Origin: Leishmania infantum JPCM5
Lineage: Eukaryota > Euglenozoa > Kinetoplastea > Trypanosomatida > Trypanosomatidae
Direction: 5' to 3'
NCBI RefSeq assembly: GCF_000002875.2
Contig: NC_009415.2
Span: 134,001-198,000, forward strand
Length of the DNA: 64,000 bases
Below, in pieces: positions 11,167 to 22,099 of the stretch. The position numbers were made by a program, and so were the translations under genes. The number at the start of each line of letters is the position of its first letter. Position 1 is the first letter of the stretch. Below the pieces are notes generated by a model that was given only the letters and a program-made list of their open reading frames with translations, was not told where the DNA came from and ran no database searches.

Positions 11167-11195
11167 CAACTGCAGAAAAAAAGCGAAGCATTCAG
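11164..11195 (-). promoter_or_regulatory. Candidate trans-splice acceptor of calpain 2
   Basis: On the minus strand a T-rich run (CTTCGCTTTTTTTCTGCAG) ends in CAG at 11170-11172, directly followed by TTG and the first ATG. If used, the mRNA would have only three bases between the spliced leader and that ATG. Other acceptors further upstream are not excluded. Confidence 0.45.
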
Positions 11196-13785
11196 CGCTG
11201 CCGCAAGAGCACGGCGAAGTGTGCGCGACGGCCACAAAGGAAGAACCTCTCGGTGGCCCGCGCAGATACGCCGAGGCAGAGACGAGCACGTCGACAGGAT
11301 CTCCTCCCTGATGTGCTCGGGGTGGGGGGAGGGAGAGGTGAAAGGGGCATGAGTGACAATGGCGTCGCACGAGGCAGACGGTAGAGAAGAATCATTCATG
11401 ATGCGACCGCAGTCTTCCGCTGATGGACGCGGGGCTGTTTGAACTCGCCCGCTGAGGAACGAGCGAGAGAGGCTAGGCACGAAAACGACGGCCAGCCGCC
11501 AGAGGGATGGGATGGAACTGCGCTATGTGTGCCCCGTCGAGAGCGCAAAACGCCCTTAGAAAACGCCGCCGCAGTTGCGCACGCTCAGTGAGCACACAGA
11601 CATCGCTTTTTCATGAGGGAGAGAGAGGCAGAGAGGGTATGCGCACACGCGCGCTGCCCATCACCCCCCTACTACCCACCCTCGCCTCGTTTCACACTTG
11701 CGCATTGGTTTACAGGCTACAGAGAAGACATCCAGATGAAAACAAGAAAAAAAAAACAAAGACAAATGGAGAGGGAGGGAGACGTACAGCGACACAGACA
11801 ACGACACACACACACGCCCACCGCGGTACGCCACTACGTGTGCGAAGGGAAAGATGGAGACGAACGACGAGAGAGGAAAGCACAGAGAAAGAGGCGCGCG
11901 GGGAAACGGAGAAGAGAGCGGGCTGTGTATCTCGAGAGTCAGCAAGCAGCGGTGAAACTCCACCAACTCGCAAAAAAACAAAAGACAGCAAACTGCATTT
12001 TCGCTCATCGGTCCCTCACGTTCGGCACCTCCTTCTATCACCCCACCTTCCCTTTCATGCCTCCTCTTCCCCTTCAAGAGACCTCAGTGCATGCACTACC
12101 AACACGTGAGCTCGCCCCCCCCCCTCGGGAAAAATCCAGAGATTGGTGTAGACAATGAAGCGGAGGACGCCGTAGAGGAAAACAGAGCAACCTCAAAAGG
12201 CGTGGAAATTTATGCGAAAGGAGCCGTAGGGAGTCCCTAAAAAGCGCGACACTGACACACACACAAAAAAAAAACGGCGGGCATACAAAATTTGGTTGGC
12301 GGCCATCAACGTCGTCACGGAACAGATGCGTATCACCCATGGGATCGGTACAGGAAAGAGTAGGCTAAAAAAGACAAAGAACAGAGAAACCACCTTCCCA
12401 GGAACGCTTCAGAAACAAGATGGCGAAGAACCCCCAAGCAGTCACCACAACATCCCCAAGGCATACGAGCGCGCAAGGCGTGACACACATCCACACACAC
12501 AGCACCTCTGGAAAAGGCGGAGGGAGGCAGAGAAAGAGACATGACGATATATGCGACGGCCGTACAGCAGAGTGCGCAGCCGCGGCAGGGGGGAGGGGGG
12601 AGCAAAAAAAAAATACAGAAGAAACCACACGGAAAACGAGCCGCGCACCGCCGCCGCACCCCCAACCCGTTGCCCCATCGTCTCAAGACACCGCCTCCCT
12701 CCCCCCCTCACACACTGCAAACGGCAGCAACGATACGATGAGGTACACCAAACAGAAGATAATCATAGGCACCAAAGTAAGATTGGACCCCGCATCAGCA
12801 CAGCTGGAGACGTGCACGCGCACACATGCGATGGAGTGAGCCGAAGAAGAGAAGTGAAAAAAAAGCGGCCTTCTTTTTCGAGTTGTTGTTTGATAAGATC
12901 TCTGGCCTACTCCCCGCTGTTCCTAAAGTTGTGCAGAGGTTTGGAGGACGAGAAGGAGGCTTCACTGTGTGGCGGCGCGCATGTGTACGTGTGTGCCTGT
13001 GTGCTGCCTGTCTGTCAAGTCACTCATCCAGCGCCTTGTGGGGGTGCGTCTCGGTGAATGGACATCTTTTTTGATCAGTGGTGCACCGAAACACGAGGGC
13101 GAGCAAAAGGAAGGAAAACAATAACAACAGTGAGTTCACAGCACAGGTGGCGCGCGCACACACACACGCCCTGGAGAGAGTGTGCACCGATAGGGGGGAG
13201 GAGGGGAAAATCGGTGTCTACCGCCTTTTTCTGGGGGGGGGGGGGCATAAAGGGGGATGAGTAGTCAACAGCATTGCAGGTGATTTCGCTGCTCCACCGA
13301 GTAACATAAAGAAGGGGGAGGGAGGAAAGGGCAGAACACGATACACAAAACGGACCATAGAAAACGCTCGCCTTCGATACACACACATCACACACCACAG
13401 AGAGAAAAGAGAGGAGAAACGCTACAGGAAGGGAGAAAGTCGACGAGAGAACCCGACAAAGGAGGAGAGCGGCCCATCACGCAGACGCAGGTGAGTGCAC
13501 TCATCTTTTTGTGTGTATGTGAAGACCCTCGCCACGAACCTTTGGCGCCTGCATCGGCGCTGTCCTTCTCGCGCACACGCTCACCTGCCTTCGCCTCTGC
13601 CCTTCCTTTCCTTTGCTGTGGAGAGTTGTTCTCCTTAACGTCCAACCCCGCAATCGACAAATCATCACCGCACGGCTGCAGTCCCCTGCAACATATACGA
13701 AGCTGATAACTCGACCAACCACGCCGCTACGGCCGCTGAGACTCCTGCTGCGTAGGGGAGCGCGTGCACTTCAGGTGGTACGCGG
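11167..13785. other. Intergenic spacer, 2.6 kb
   Basis: No gene seen between calpains 2 and 3. The sequence is low complexity with many A runs on + (T runs on the sense strand), CA-rich stretches and a run of 13 G at 13233-13245. The many pyrimidine-rich tracts on the minus strand are compatible with UTR processing signals. Confidence 0.6.
13233..13245. repeat. G13 homopolymer
   Basis: Run of 13 G on + (C13 on the transcribed sense strand) in the calpain 3 3'-flank. Length is prone to sequencing error. Confidence 0.85.
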
Positions 13786-15960
13786 TCAAATCACCGTGGT
13801 GGACACGTACGTCACGGGGGCCTTGCCAGGAAGCCGCACCTGGCTCTCCACCTCGGCCGACGGCAGCTCTTCCGAGCTGTAGGCGATATAGTTCGTGAAC
13901 ACCTTCGAGCTGCTGTGAATGCGTTTCGCTTCCACCCGCACGTTGCCCTCCAACTTATCGGCCGACATTATGCTGATCACGTACGGTCGATCGTAGTTGC
14001 TCCTGACGCCCTTTAAGTGCATGCGTGGCACGAGTTGGTACTTTTCCTCGGCCTCCAGCGTGAACCACATGGAGACGTCACGGCCGACAACAAAGTTGAA
14101 CTCCTCAGAGGGCATCGTCGGGTTCCAGCTGGTGTTCTTCTGCACCCGCTGCACGCCGCCCTCCGCCTTGGACACAGTGAGCATAATCGGGGCAAAAAGC
14201 GCCGCGCCCTCCTTGCGGTCCACGCCGCGCTTGTCGGGTTGCGAGAGGGTGAAGAGCACCCGGGTGGACTCCGAGGCCGTGATCTCAAGAACCGCGCTTG
14301 GGATCGTCTTGCAAAACACGCCCTTCACACGGTAATCTGTTGCGTCGGGGTTCGCAAACAGAACACCGCCTCCGTCGAAGTACTGGGTGGCGTCATCCCA
14401 GCACATCCAGAAGCTGCCATCCTGCGGGTCCTTCTGGGCACCGCAGAGGAGGCAGGCATCCCGATTCTCATCCCACTGCCTCGAACCGTAGCTCCATGCT
14501 CCAGTCCACTTGCTCGACGAGCGCCAAGGGTTGCGCACCTTGAACAGCAGGGTATCGCACTCCTCGACCATCACAACGCGCTCTAAAGAGTACGTGTAGC
14601 CGAGATGTAAGCCAACCTTCCTGTAGCGGGCGCGGAACGCCGCCGCATCGCTCGCCTGACTGCGGCCCAGGTAGCTCTCTGAATTGTGGCCTGGAGTGCT
14701 GAGCACAACACAGGCACCAGAACGGGAAAACTGCACCAGCGCATTGGCCAGTGTGCCCGCCTTTCCCGCGTCTGTCGTTGCCTCCTCCCACTCCTTGTCA
14801 AAACGGCACATCGGCGAGCCGCTCAAATCGGCGAGAGCCTGTAGAGCGTCGCCGCCAGTGATCGCGGCATAGGAGCCATGCAGCTTCGCATACGCCTTTT
14901 GCAGCAACGAGGTCCACATCTCCGCCGGATTGTCGTACGAGCGCGCAAACACGGGCATGCGGTTGAACGTGGGCAAGTAGTCGTCAATGATGAGGGTGTG
15001 CCACCAGCCGTTTTTGTTGACCAGCACGCGGTACGCACCCACCGCCTTCTCCGCCGATGAGCCCTGTGCAAAAATGTTTCGGACCGCCGCCTCATTCTCC
15101 GCCATGATGGCCACAGCACACATAAACCACGAGTCGCCGAGGTTACCCGGTTCGATGGACAAGGCCAGCACTGGCCCGCAAATGTCGTTCACCGAAAGGC
15201 GGTTATTATCCGACAGGTACTGCGTCGGGCGCATCATGGCCATCTCGGGGATGGTGCGGGTGTCCCTGCCGGCGCGTGCGACCGCCTCGCCGTTCGGCGG
15301 GAACTTTAGGTCGACGTACGGCGTTCCTGTCTCCATGCAGCGGTGCAGAATCGCCTCCTCGTCCATCCCTTCGGTTACAAGAGAGCGAACGGCCTCTGTC
15401 TCCGCTTCAGCAGTGCCGTTGGCAGCTGCACACGCATCGTGGCGGTACTGTCCATCGAGGGGCTTGATAGTGATGCTGGTCCTGTATCCGTTGGCGGTGC
15501 CGGAGACCAAATGCACCGTTTCCAGCGGGTACACGACGGCGTGTGCGCACGTCCAGCCGTCCTCTACCTCCTCCAGCTCTGCCCGCTCTCCAGCGACGAT
15601 ATTCGAGCCCGGGCCGAAGCGAACGGTCACATGCGCCTCGTAGTCAAGGGAGTCGTTGTAGACGTACCACGAGCCTTCTTTCACGATGCAGAAAATGATG
15701 CCACCCTCGAAGTAGAACTTCACTTCTCCGCCCACTACAGTGCAGGCGTTATAGCGGTACGGGCAGGCACGGCTGTGGGCGCAGATGGCATCAATGCGCT
15801 CGGCGCGCAGATCCTCCACGGCACTCGCCACTCTAAACTCAATCTTGCGCTGCTCTTCCACGCTCGCCGTCTCACTTGACACTTTCGCAGACTGAGCCTC
15901 AGGCTGCGGCACTTTCACCTCCTTCGGTTTCTTCGTCTCCTTCGAGTTGCAGCACCCCAT
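13786..15960 (-). CDS. Calpain-like protein 3, membrane-targeted pseudopeptidase
   Basis: 724 residues beginning MGCCNSKETKKPKE. Gly2 with Ser6 fits N-myristoylation, and Cys3/Cys4 fit palmitoylation, so plasma-membrane or pellicular attachment is likely, as known for CAP5.5- and SMP-1-type kinetoplastid proteins. DUF1935 spans about 65-165 (GSWYVYND). The protease core spans about 215-530 with VGAYRVLVNKNGWW and KAYAKLHGSYAAITGG. A C-terminal beta domain follows. Active-site positions: the oxyanion Gln is Pro271, the nucleophile Cys is Ser277 (GNLGDSWFM), and the His is Tyr455 (LGYTYS). Only Asn477 (RNPW) is retained. Of the three decayed members this one is closest to the enzyme. A pyrimidine-rich tract ending at AG 16053-16054 could be its splice acceptor. 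It shares an upstream module with calpain 1. Confidence 0.95.
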   Translation of the reverse strand: MGCCNSKETKKPKEVKVPQPEAQSAKVSSETASVEEQRKIEFRVASAVEDLRAERIDAICAHSRACPYRYNACTVVGGEVKFYFEGGIIFCIVKEGSWYVYNDSLDYEAHVTVRFGPGSNIVAGERAELEEVEDGWTCAHAVVYPLETVHLVSGTANGYRTSITIKPLDGQYRHDACAAANGTAEAETEAVRSLVTEGMDEEAILHRCMETGTPYVDLKFPPNGEAVARAGRDTRTIPEMAMMRPTQYLSDNNRLSVNDICGPVLALSIEPGNLGDSWFMCAVAIMAENEAAVRNIFAQGSSAEKAVGAYRVLVNKNGWWHTLIIDDYLPTFNRMPVFARSYDNPAEMWTSLLQKAYAKLHGSYAAITGGDALQALADLSGSPMCRFDKEWEEATTDAGKAGTLANALVQFSRSGACVVLSTPGHNSESYLGRSQASDAAAFRARYRKVGLHLGYTYSLERVVMVEECDTLLFKVRNPWRSSSKWTGAWSYGSRQWDENRDACLLCGAQKDPQDGSFWMCWDDATQYFDGGGVLFANPDATDYRVKGVFCKTIPSAVLEITASESTRVLFTLSQPDKRGVDRKEGAALFAPIMLTVSKAEGGVQRVQKNTSWNPTMPSEEFNFVVGRDVSMWFTLEAEEKYQLVPRMHLKGVRSNYDRPYVISIMSADKLEGNVRVEAKRIHSSSKVFTNYIAYSSEELPSAEVESQVRLPGKAPVTYVSTTVI

Positions 15961-16052
15961 TCTCTATCGGCACAGTTTGTGAAGATAGTCAAGACAATCG
16001 TACGAGAGATGGGCGGCTGTGCAGTGAAGTACCGTGAATGCGTGCGTATCTT

Positions 16053-16110
16053 CTATCAAAAAGAGGCAAGTGAGCGAAAAAGAGATGAGAGGAAAAGGGG
16101 GGAGACAATA
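16053..16110 (-). promoter_or_regulatory. Candidate trans-splice acceptor of calpain 3
   Basis: On the minus strand a long pyrimidine-rich tract (CTCCCCCCTTTTCCTCTC, then CTCTTTTTCGC) ends at GATAG; the AG is at 16053-16054, about 93 bases before the ATG. Typical of kinetoplastid spliced-leader addition signals. Confidence 0.5.
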
Positions 16111-16249
16111 AGGGCAGCAAACCGACGTGTGTGAGGGAGAGCGAGAATGGCTGATAATAGCTTGGGCTTGTGGGTGCGTGTGCGCACAACAAACGTATGC
16201 GGGTGGTTGGTGCTCACAGACTGTGGGCGGGAGTGAACGCATGTCGACA

Positions 16250-16504
16250 TTTCCGTTCGCTCGCCAGCGTCAGAGAGAAACAGAGCGGGAAGAGAGAAAA
16301 AGTCACACGGAGGGCAAGAGCGGCTCAGCATATATTCGTCTCCGTCGATCAGACTTCACGTCTGCGGCCCTGCCCCCTACACCACGGGGCCACACGGGCC
16401 GGTATCGAGCACGCCTTTACACAAGCGCGTCCGTACCCGAGCACACCAGGACACGGGTACCGACGAGAGTGCAGAGCCAACGGTCCTTCCAGCTTTCCGG
16501 CTCC
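16250..16504 (-). repeat. Calpain 5'-flank module, copy B
   Basis: Gap-free near-identical match to 5553-5807, here about 290 bp upstream of the calpain 3 start. Same orientation and same relative position to a calpain gene as copy A, which supports duplication together with the gene. Confidence 0.85.
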
Positions 16505-16636
16505 ATTCCCAGTAGCACCATTTCTGTTCCTTCGCACATTCATGCAGGATCACCGCCCTGCAGATGTCCGCAGCAATCTCGCCGAAGCGTGTGCAATCAA
16601 CCCTGCACCCCGCACGGCAGGTGCGTCATAAAGTCG

Positions 16637-17596
16637 TCACAAATCGCACAATCTGCCACACTCTAAGTACTCCTCAAAGAAAGCAGAGACGAAAAGCGTC
16701 ACCGGCACATAAGTCAACAGCAAATTCAGCACACAGCCCAAGGCTTCAAATGCGCCCTGCACCGCCCGGTGCGTTGCCGCACCTACGCCGTCGGCGGGGC
16801 CACGTCCCCATCGCGTGCCCGTGATGCCGGCTGCCTCTGTCGCCCGCCTCACGCCAGCGGCTCCCCATCCGCCCAATGTCGCGTCGCCGCAGATGCCGCA
16901 CACAGCGCCGGTCGTCGGCGGCGGCCTGCTGCGCCGTCGCGTGCTCGCTGCGGCACACCAGCACCGCTTGTCCACCTCACCCTCGGCGCTCCCGGAAAGC
17001 GCGGCCAGCCATCGGCCAGCCAGCGTAAAGCGCCACCACACAGAAGGCAGCCGCCCCGACCCCTCCAGAGGCCGCCGCCGTCCACGAGCACCAATCACCA
17101 CGGGCCCGGCCCTCAATCACAGTCGCCGCAGGCCACGCACCAGCGGGTCCAATTTCAGGCTCCCAGTGGGTTCCCCGTGCAGTACCCTGACGGCTCCTCC
17201 TCCAAGGCAAACGCCGTTCGCATCCCCGTCGCAAGCAACTCCTGCAGCACCGGGGGGAGGGTTGGGGGGTACTTCCGCTTCGTCGCTGTTGAGAGCGACC
17301 CTCAACCGGCATGCCCGGCTGCACCGCCGCGGACTCCCCGCCCTCTGCGCCGCCTCCCGCGCCATGGCGACGAGGCGCTCGTGCGCGACGGGGCCGTCCT
17401 CGACAACGCTCGCCGGGCACGTGGCGCGCACACCGCTCAGCAGGCCTTCCGCGCTGTCTCCCGCGGCTCGTTCGTGCGCAGCGGCGGCTGGGTCGTGCCG
17501 CAGACCCGCGGCCGGCGCTGGCCGGGGTCCAGCACCACGCAATCTGCGCCGCACCCGCCAGCGCTCGAGCTGCGCGGGCAATCGGGGAAGGAACAC
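16637..17596 (-). pseudogene. Coding relic with one internal stop (contains R3 copy 1)
   Basis: On the minus strand one frame is open from about 17596 to 16637 except for a single TGA at about 17117-17119. The aligned position in the second R3 copy (22898-23430) reads TGG (Trp), so the stop looks like a mutation. The frame includes ACRLRVALNSDEAEVPP and ends LLLTYVPVTLFVSAFFEEYL, a plausible hydrophobic segment. No start signal or recognised domain is visible. GC-rich composition could produce part of this openness by chance, so I call it a relic with caution. It lies between the amastin and calpain 3. Confidence 0.35.
16761..17315. repeat. Repeat R3, copy 1
   Basis: About 555 bp aligning with 22898-23430 with high but imperfect identity. 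This copy has a 25-bp segment near 17045-17069 that is absent from copy 2, which shifts the reading frame between them. Same orientation in both copies. Older than R1, judged by divergence. Confidence 0.85.
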
Positions 17597-18469
17597 ACGT
17601 CAGGGCATGCGGGAGCATGCCGCACAACAGGCAGCAGCGCCACCTGTGCCGCCTACCGCGCACAGACAGATGCCGGCGATGCCGCTCAGCATTCCGCCTA
17701 CCCAGTGCGCGGGAGTGAGTACCTTTGTCGGCGCATGGGTGTTTCCCCGTTTTCGTGTGCGGGGGTCGCGCTCACTTCTGGGGTGTCGCTCCCCATCCTC
17801 GTGCTTCGCCAACAAGCACGCATGAGACAAGCGCCAAGGCGCAGCAGAGAAGAGAGGGGCAGATGAAGAGGAACGAGTGCACATGGAGGCTGCGTCGCCA
17901 GGAGGCACACACACACGCACGCACGCACACGCGCGTGCGCACATACTGGCACATAGACCGGCGTACACGCGCACGCACATAGCACAGCCGCGCCGCTGGC
18001 AGCAGCAAGGTGCTCGCCGCCCCCTCCACCCCTCTCCTCGGAGAAGAGGGCGACGCCAGTGCCGGCGCGCACGCTGTCGGCGTCGGCGAGTTGAAGGCAC
18101 GAAAGCATGTGTGCGAGAGAAACGTGAACAGCCGCACGCGCAGGAGGACGCGGCACAAACGGAAAGACAAAGCGAGGAAAAAGGAGGGCAGAAGCACGCG
18201 CACGCACGCGCTCTGCCGTTTCGGGTGGCGACAAACGCGAGCGGTCGGGGGCCGGACGAACGCGTCACATGTTGCGACGGTCGCGTGCGCGTGCTCCTCC
18301 CCTTCGGTTTGGCGGTTTACGTTTTGCGTGTCTGCCAGAGGCAGTGCGGCACTTGTCGACGCCCCGCTCTACCGGCAAGTCCACAAACACGCGAGTTCAA
18401 GCACAGCTCACCCCCGCCTCGGTTGCACCACGGCTGCATCCCGGTCACCACGGACGCAGTGCCTGCCGC

Positions 18470-18835
18470 TGAGCCGGGCCATGCGCCTTACCGGCTCATC
18501 CTGTCCGTGCGCGTCCCCTCATCGGGTACGTGCAGCGCTGGCGGCGCCAGACGGAGAGCCGGGCAGACGGCATGCCACGGTGCAGGCGGGACGCGTCCAG
18601 GGTCCTGCTCGAGGGCGGAGGCGGAGACGTCAGTCGGGTGGGTAACAGGGGGTGGCCTAGGTGCATGCCCGGCAAGCGCCGAGAGGAGGTTGGCCAGCCG
18701 CAGGTCGGGGCCCTCTGAGGCCCTGCACTACGCCGCCATATGCCATGCCTCTCGCTCACTCGCTTCAAGCCGCGGCATGCCGTAATACGGTGTGGACACT
18801 CTCTACACCCGCGTCTGGAGGACTCGGTGGTGTGA
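18470..18835. repeat. SIDER-like retroposon fragment
   Basis: Shares blocks with the R1 repeat (7060-7400 and 38270-38600): GAGCCGGGCCATGCG, CCTCTGAGGCCCTG, TATGCCATGC and CCGCGGCAT occur in the same order and orientation, with substitutions between. The size, position in a 3' flank and degree of divergence fit the SIDER family of extinct retroposons known in Leishmania. The family label is from memory and needs a search. Confidence 0.55.
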
Positions 18836-20074
18836 TGAGGCAACCAAACAAGCAAAGCAAAAGAAGAAACGACACACGGAAGGCACAGAGATAATAAAGA
18901 CTAAGCAAGCATATACTGAGGCGCACGCACGCACGCAGGCACCCCGAACACCTCGTTGGCCTGCGGAGGACGGAGAGAAAGGAGAGCACCGAGCGGCGGG
19001 CGCCACCAAGAACACGAGAAGAGAAGAGGAAACAACAGCAACAAAACAAGAACGGACAGAGAGTGCGCCGACGACTTCCCTGTCGTGGCGCCGCCTTCTC
19101 CGTGTGGGTGCGAGGGGCGCGGGGAGTCGCCGCAGCAAGGGAGAGGCGACGTGGAAGGGGCATCCACTGAGGAAGGGGGTGGAGGGTCACAAGGGCGCGG
19201 GCACGTGCACACACGCACACCCCGTGCGGCACAGTAGCCCATCGAGCGGAAGCGCGCGTCAACGAGAAACCGCAGAGAAACGAGAGACGGAGAAGAGCAA
19301 AGCGCAAGCGCCACGCGCACATGTCCGACGTCGCGTCGCCTTCCGTGCGCCGTGGGCGCCTCCCCCGCCCGCCTCGCCAGCCTGGCCCTCCCCCCCCCAC
19401 GGCCTCGCCCGACCCCGCACTCCCCTGCACGCCGGGGGGTGCCCTCGTGTGCGCCCCCGCGCGCGTCGGTGTGCGCGCACACGAAAGGCGTGCATGAGGC
19501 GCTAGCAAAGAGGAAGACGACCTGCAACCGCCCGCCGCTGCGCCTGCGCATGGGCCTCTGTGGCGCCTGCACCCGCCACAACCACACCTGTGGCACCCCG
19601 TCTCCCCTCCCTCCACCACTCCGTTCGAGGAGTCCCTGCGGTGTGCGCGAGGGGGCGAGGCAGAGACGGGGGAGAGGGGGCGCGGGAGAGACACCACAAA
19701 CACGCGCGGCGGCGACTGCGAGGCACGGAGGGTGGACGGAGGCTGGTGACCGATGCGGTGCGGCGTTGCGTCTCCCGCCGCGCTCCTTTCGCTGCCCTCG
19801 CCGCCACGCTCCTTCGCATTCCCGCGTTGAGGTCCGGCCAGCGACGGCCGCGCCACCCCCTCGCTTCCCCTCTCGCGCTCTCGCTTCGCAAACGGTGCGC
19901 TGCCCACTGCAAAGCGCCGGGCGCCGTGCAGCACAGCAGAGGCAAAAGCGAAGAGGGAGCGGCGGCAACTCAGCGGAAGACACGCGCTGGGGAGGGGACG
20001 GGGACGAGGACGTCCCGCTGGAGCTGCCGCGCTGCCGTCGAGTTCGCCCGTCGCTCCCTGCGGCACTCTCCCTC

Positions 20075-20674
20075 CTACTCCTCCGGTGCTTTTTGAGACT
20101 CCTTCTCCTGCTCCTTCGATTCCGCACCCTCACCGGACTCCCCAATTTGCAACGGGACCATCAGGAAGATGATGTCGAGGATTCCCAGGATCCAGGCAAA
20201 CACGAAGAGACCAAAGCCGGTGCCGAAATTGTAGACCAGATTCAGCGTCGTGCAATTCGGTTCTTCATTGACTCTGTAGGTCACCGCCATGACCGCCCAG
20301 ACAACGCAAGCGGCGGCAGCGCCCACGATGTTCAGCGCCAGGCAGAGCCAGCGGAAGCCAGAGCAGCAGTACAGCAAAAGAAAGCCAAAGAGGAACGCCA
20401 AGCCGTACACGAAGATGGTGATGACAGCGAACGCCTGACCAATGCGGAAGTTTCTGCGGCGGATGGGGCAGTTCGCCCACCGTTTGTCCGACGGGTTGGT
20501 TACTTTGGGCGCTCGGCAATCGCTCTTTGCACCCCATAAGGTTACGCATACCCTGGCACTAGAGCCCGGACCGTGTTTGAGGTAGAACATGTCCACCCCC
20601 GTACCGATCATCACGCACAAGAGCGCGATGAACTGCAGGACCACGTAGATAATGACGCCGAGCTTCAACGCCAT
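20075..20674 (-). CDS. Amastin surface glycoprotein
   Basis: 199 residues starting MALKLGVIIYVVLQ. The frame is open further upstream but that part is compositionally biased 5' UTR, and this ATG begins a hydrophobic segment typical of amastins. The amastin signature is exact: CVTLWGAKSDC at about residues 43-53. Four hydrophobic segments are visible (about 5-27, 78-102, 109-133, 152-176) with an extracellular loop carrying the signature and other Cys. The C-terminus is short, acidic and charged. Amastins are small plasma-membrane proteins of unproven biochemical function, mostly up-regulated in amastigotes through their 3' UTRs. The gene sits inside the calpain array. The very GC-rich 3' flank (19300-20074) may matter for stage regulation, but I see no proven element. 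Confidence 0.93.
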   Translation of the reverse strand: MALKLGVIIYVVLQFIALLCVMIGTGVDMFYLKHGPGSSARVCVTLWGAKSDCRAPKVTNPSDKRWANCPIRRRNFRIGQAFAVITIFVYGLAFLFGFLLLYCCSGFRWLCLALNIVGAAAACVVWAVMAVTYRVNEEPNCTTLNLVYNFGTGFGLFVFAWILGILDIIFLMVPLQIGESGEGAESKEQEKESQKAPEE

Positions 20675-22099
20675 TTTCGAAGCCTCACAACGAAGAGCTG
20701 AGAGAGGCGAGGCGGAGGCACGCAGGAGAAAGAGCGAAGCGCAGGGGGTCGAGATGGCGCAACAGAGCCGGCGAGGAGGGCACAGGGGGGTGCAAGCCGA
20801 AGACAGCGAGGAAGAGCCTTGACAGCATATGCAGATATGCAGGCGTGCACGTGTCGCCGTTGCATGTGCACGCGCGCGTTGTCGGCGTTCGTTTGGTTGT
20901 GCGCGCGTGTATCGAGAGGGCAAAGACGGATGGCCAGCGCGGGCGCGAGTGGAAAGCGGCGAGGAGAGAGAGGGAAGGGACGGAGAGACAGAGAGTGGGG
21001 GGAGGCAGGGGGAGGAGACAGGCAGGTGAGACTGCCAGGCGTGCACAGCGGGAGCGCATGGGCCAGTAGTGGCTGGCATGCACACAGGCAAAAAGGATCA
21101 GGAGAGGAGGCCGGCAGATGTGCCGCGCGCCGCAACGGCAGCGAGGGAGAGACAGGCGCGCACGAGAGGGGGGGCAAGCAGAGAGGACAGAGGGCACTGC
21201 TCGCTACCCTCCGGGCAGCCCCGCTCCACCCCTCGCGCCGCACACAGCCCCCGCACCCGCAGCGTCCTCCTCCTCGCGACTGGCCCCGCCCCCTTCGTTT
21301 AGCCGCGGCTGCAAACAAGTCGCGCGCCGCACCGCGAGGACGAGGGAAGACGGTGCAAAGACACGCAGTCGCACAACCTACCGCACGGGGGCCTCCCGCT
21401 GCGTCATTCTCGTTTCGGCGTTGCCCTAGCAGCACCTGCGTGCGCAGGGGAGGCGAGGCGGCCTCGGTGTGTGTGCGGGCGGGATGCAGCACCGCCCACC
21501 ACGCACCGTCGCAGCCCAGCACCAGCCCCCTCCATAGGCCCACACAGCAGAAGACACATCGACCACAGCACCGCCGGTGGAGACACCGGCACACAAAAGC
21601 ACCGCCATCGTCGCGGCCCTCACGCACGGCACCGCCGCGACAATCCGCCGACACCACCGGCGCCGCACCGCCACCGCTCATCCCGCTCGCGGCACACAGC
21701 AGGGAGAGACACGGCGGGCGCAGACGGACCGAGCACGCGCAGACACCGCACCGCAGCAGCCCTGCACCACAACAAAGGCGGAGGCCGCCAGTGAGCAGGG
21801 GGTGTGAGGCGCAGCGACCCCGTGTGCGCGCGAGGGGGCGACGAGGGCGGCAGTGCCCGTCGCAGCACGTGAGGGGGACCCTACGTCAGCGCACACGCCC
21901 CTCCGCCCCGACACCCACGCGCTCGCACACATCCACCACCAGCCCTCCCCCGTCACATCCTCATCTCACCTCGCGTCTACAGCCACCAGCACCGGGAGGC
22001 GCAGCACAGAAGCTTGTGGCCGAGCAGCCACGCACACCCTACGGGATCGCACAACGCCATGCCCCGCAGCGCCGCACGGCCCTCAGCAGCCTCTCATTC

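Larger units (their letters stand above)
15961..20074. other. Intergenic spacer, 4.1 kb, repeats and relics
   Basis: No intact gene seen. It holds the splice-signal region of calpain 3 (about 15961-16110), the copy B 5'-flank module (16250-16504), one copy of repeat R3 with coding relics (16761-17315), a SIDER-like unit (18470-18835), and a very GC-rich 3' flank of the amastin (about 19300-20074). The GC-rich part lacks stop codons by composition, which creates long but meaningless frames on both strands. Confidence 0.55.

Noticed and set aside
18765..20145. Minus-strand frames of 433 and 414 codons downstream of the amastin
   Set aside because: Low-complexity Arg/Cys/Ser-rich translations in two overlapping frames; they overlap the amastin end and behave like GC-rich UTR.
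20675..21681. N-terminal extensions of the amastin frame
   Set aside because: They add Cys/Arg/Pro-rich sequence unlike any amastin, while the ATG at 20674 begins the expected hydrophobic segment.
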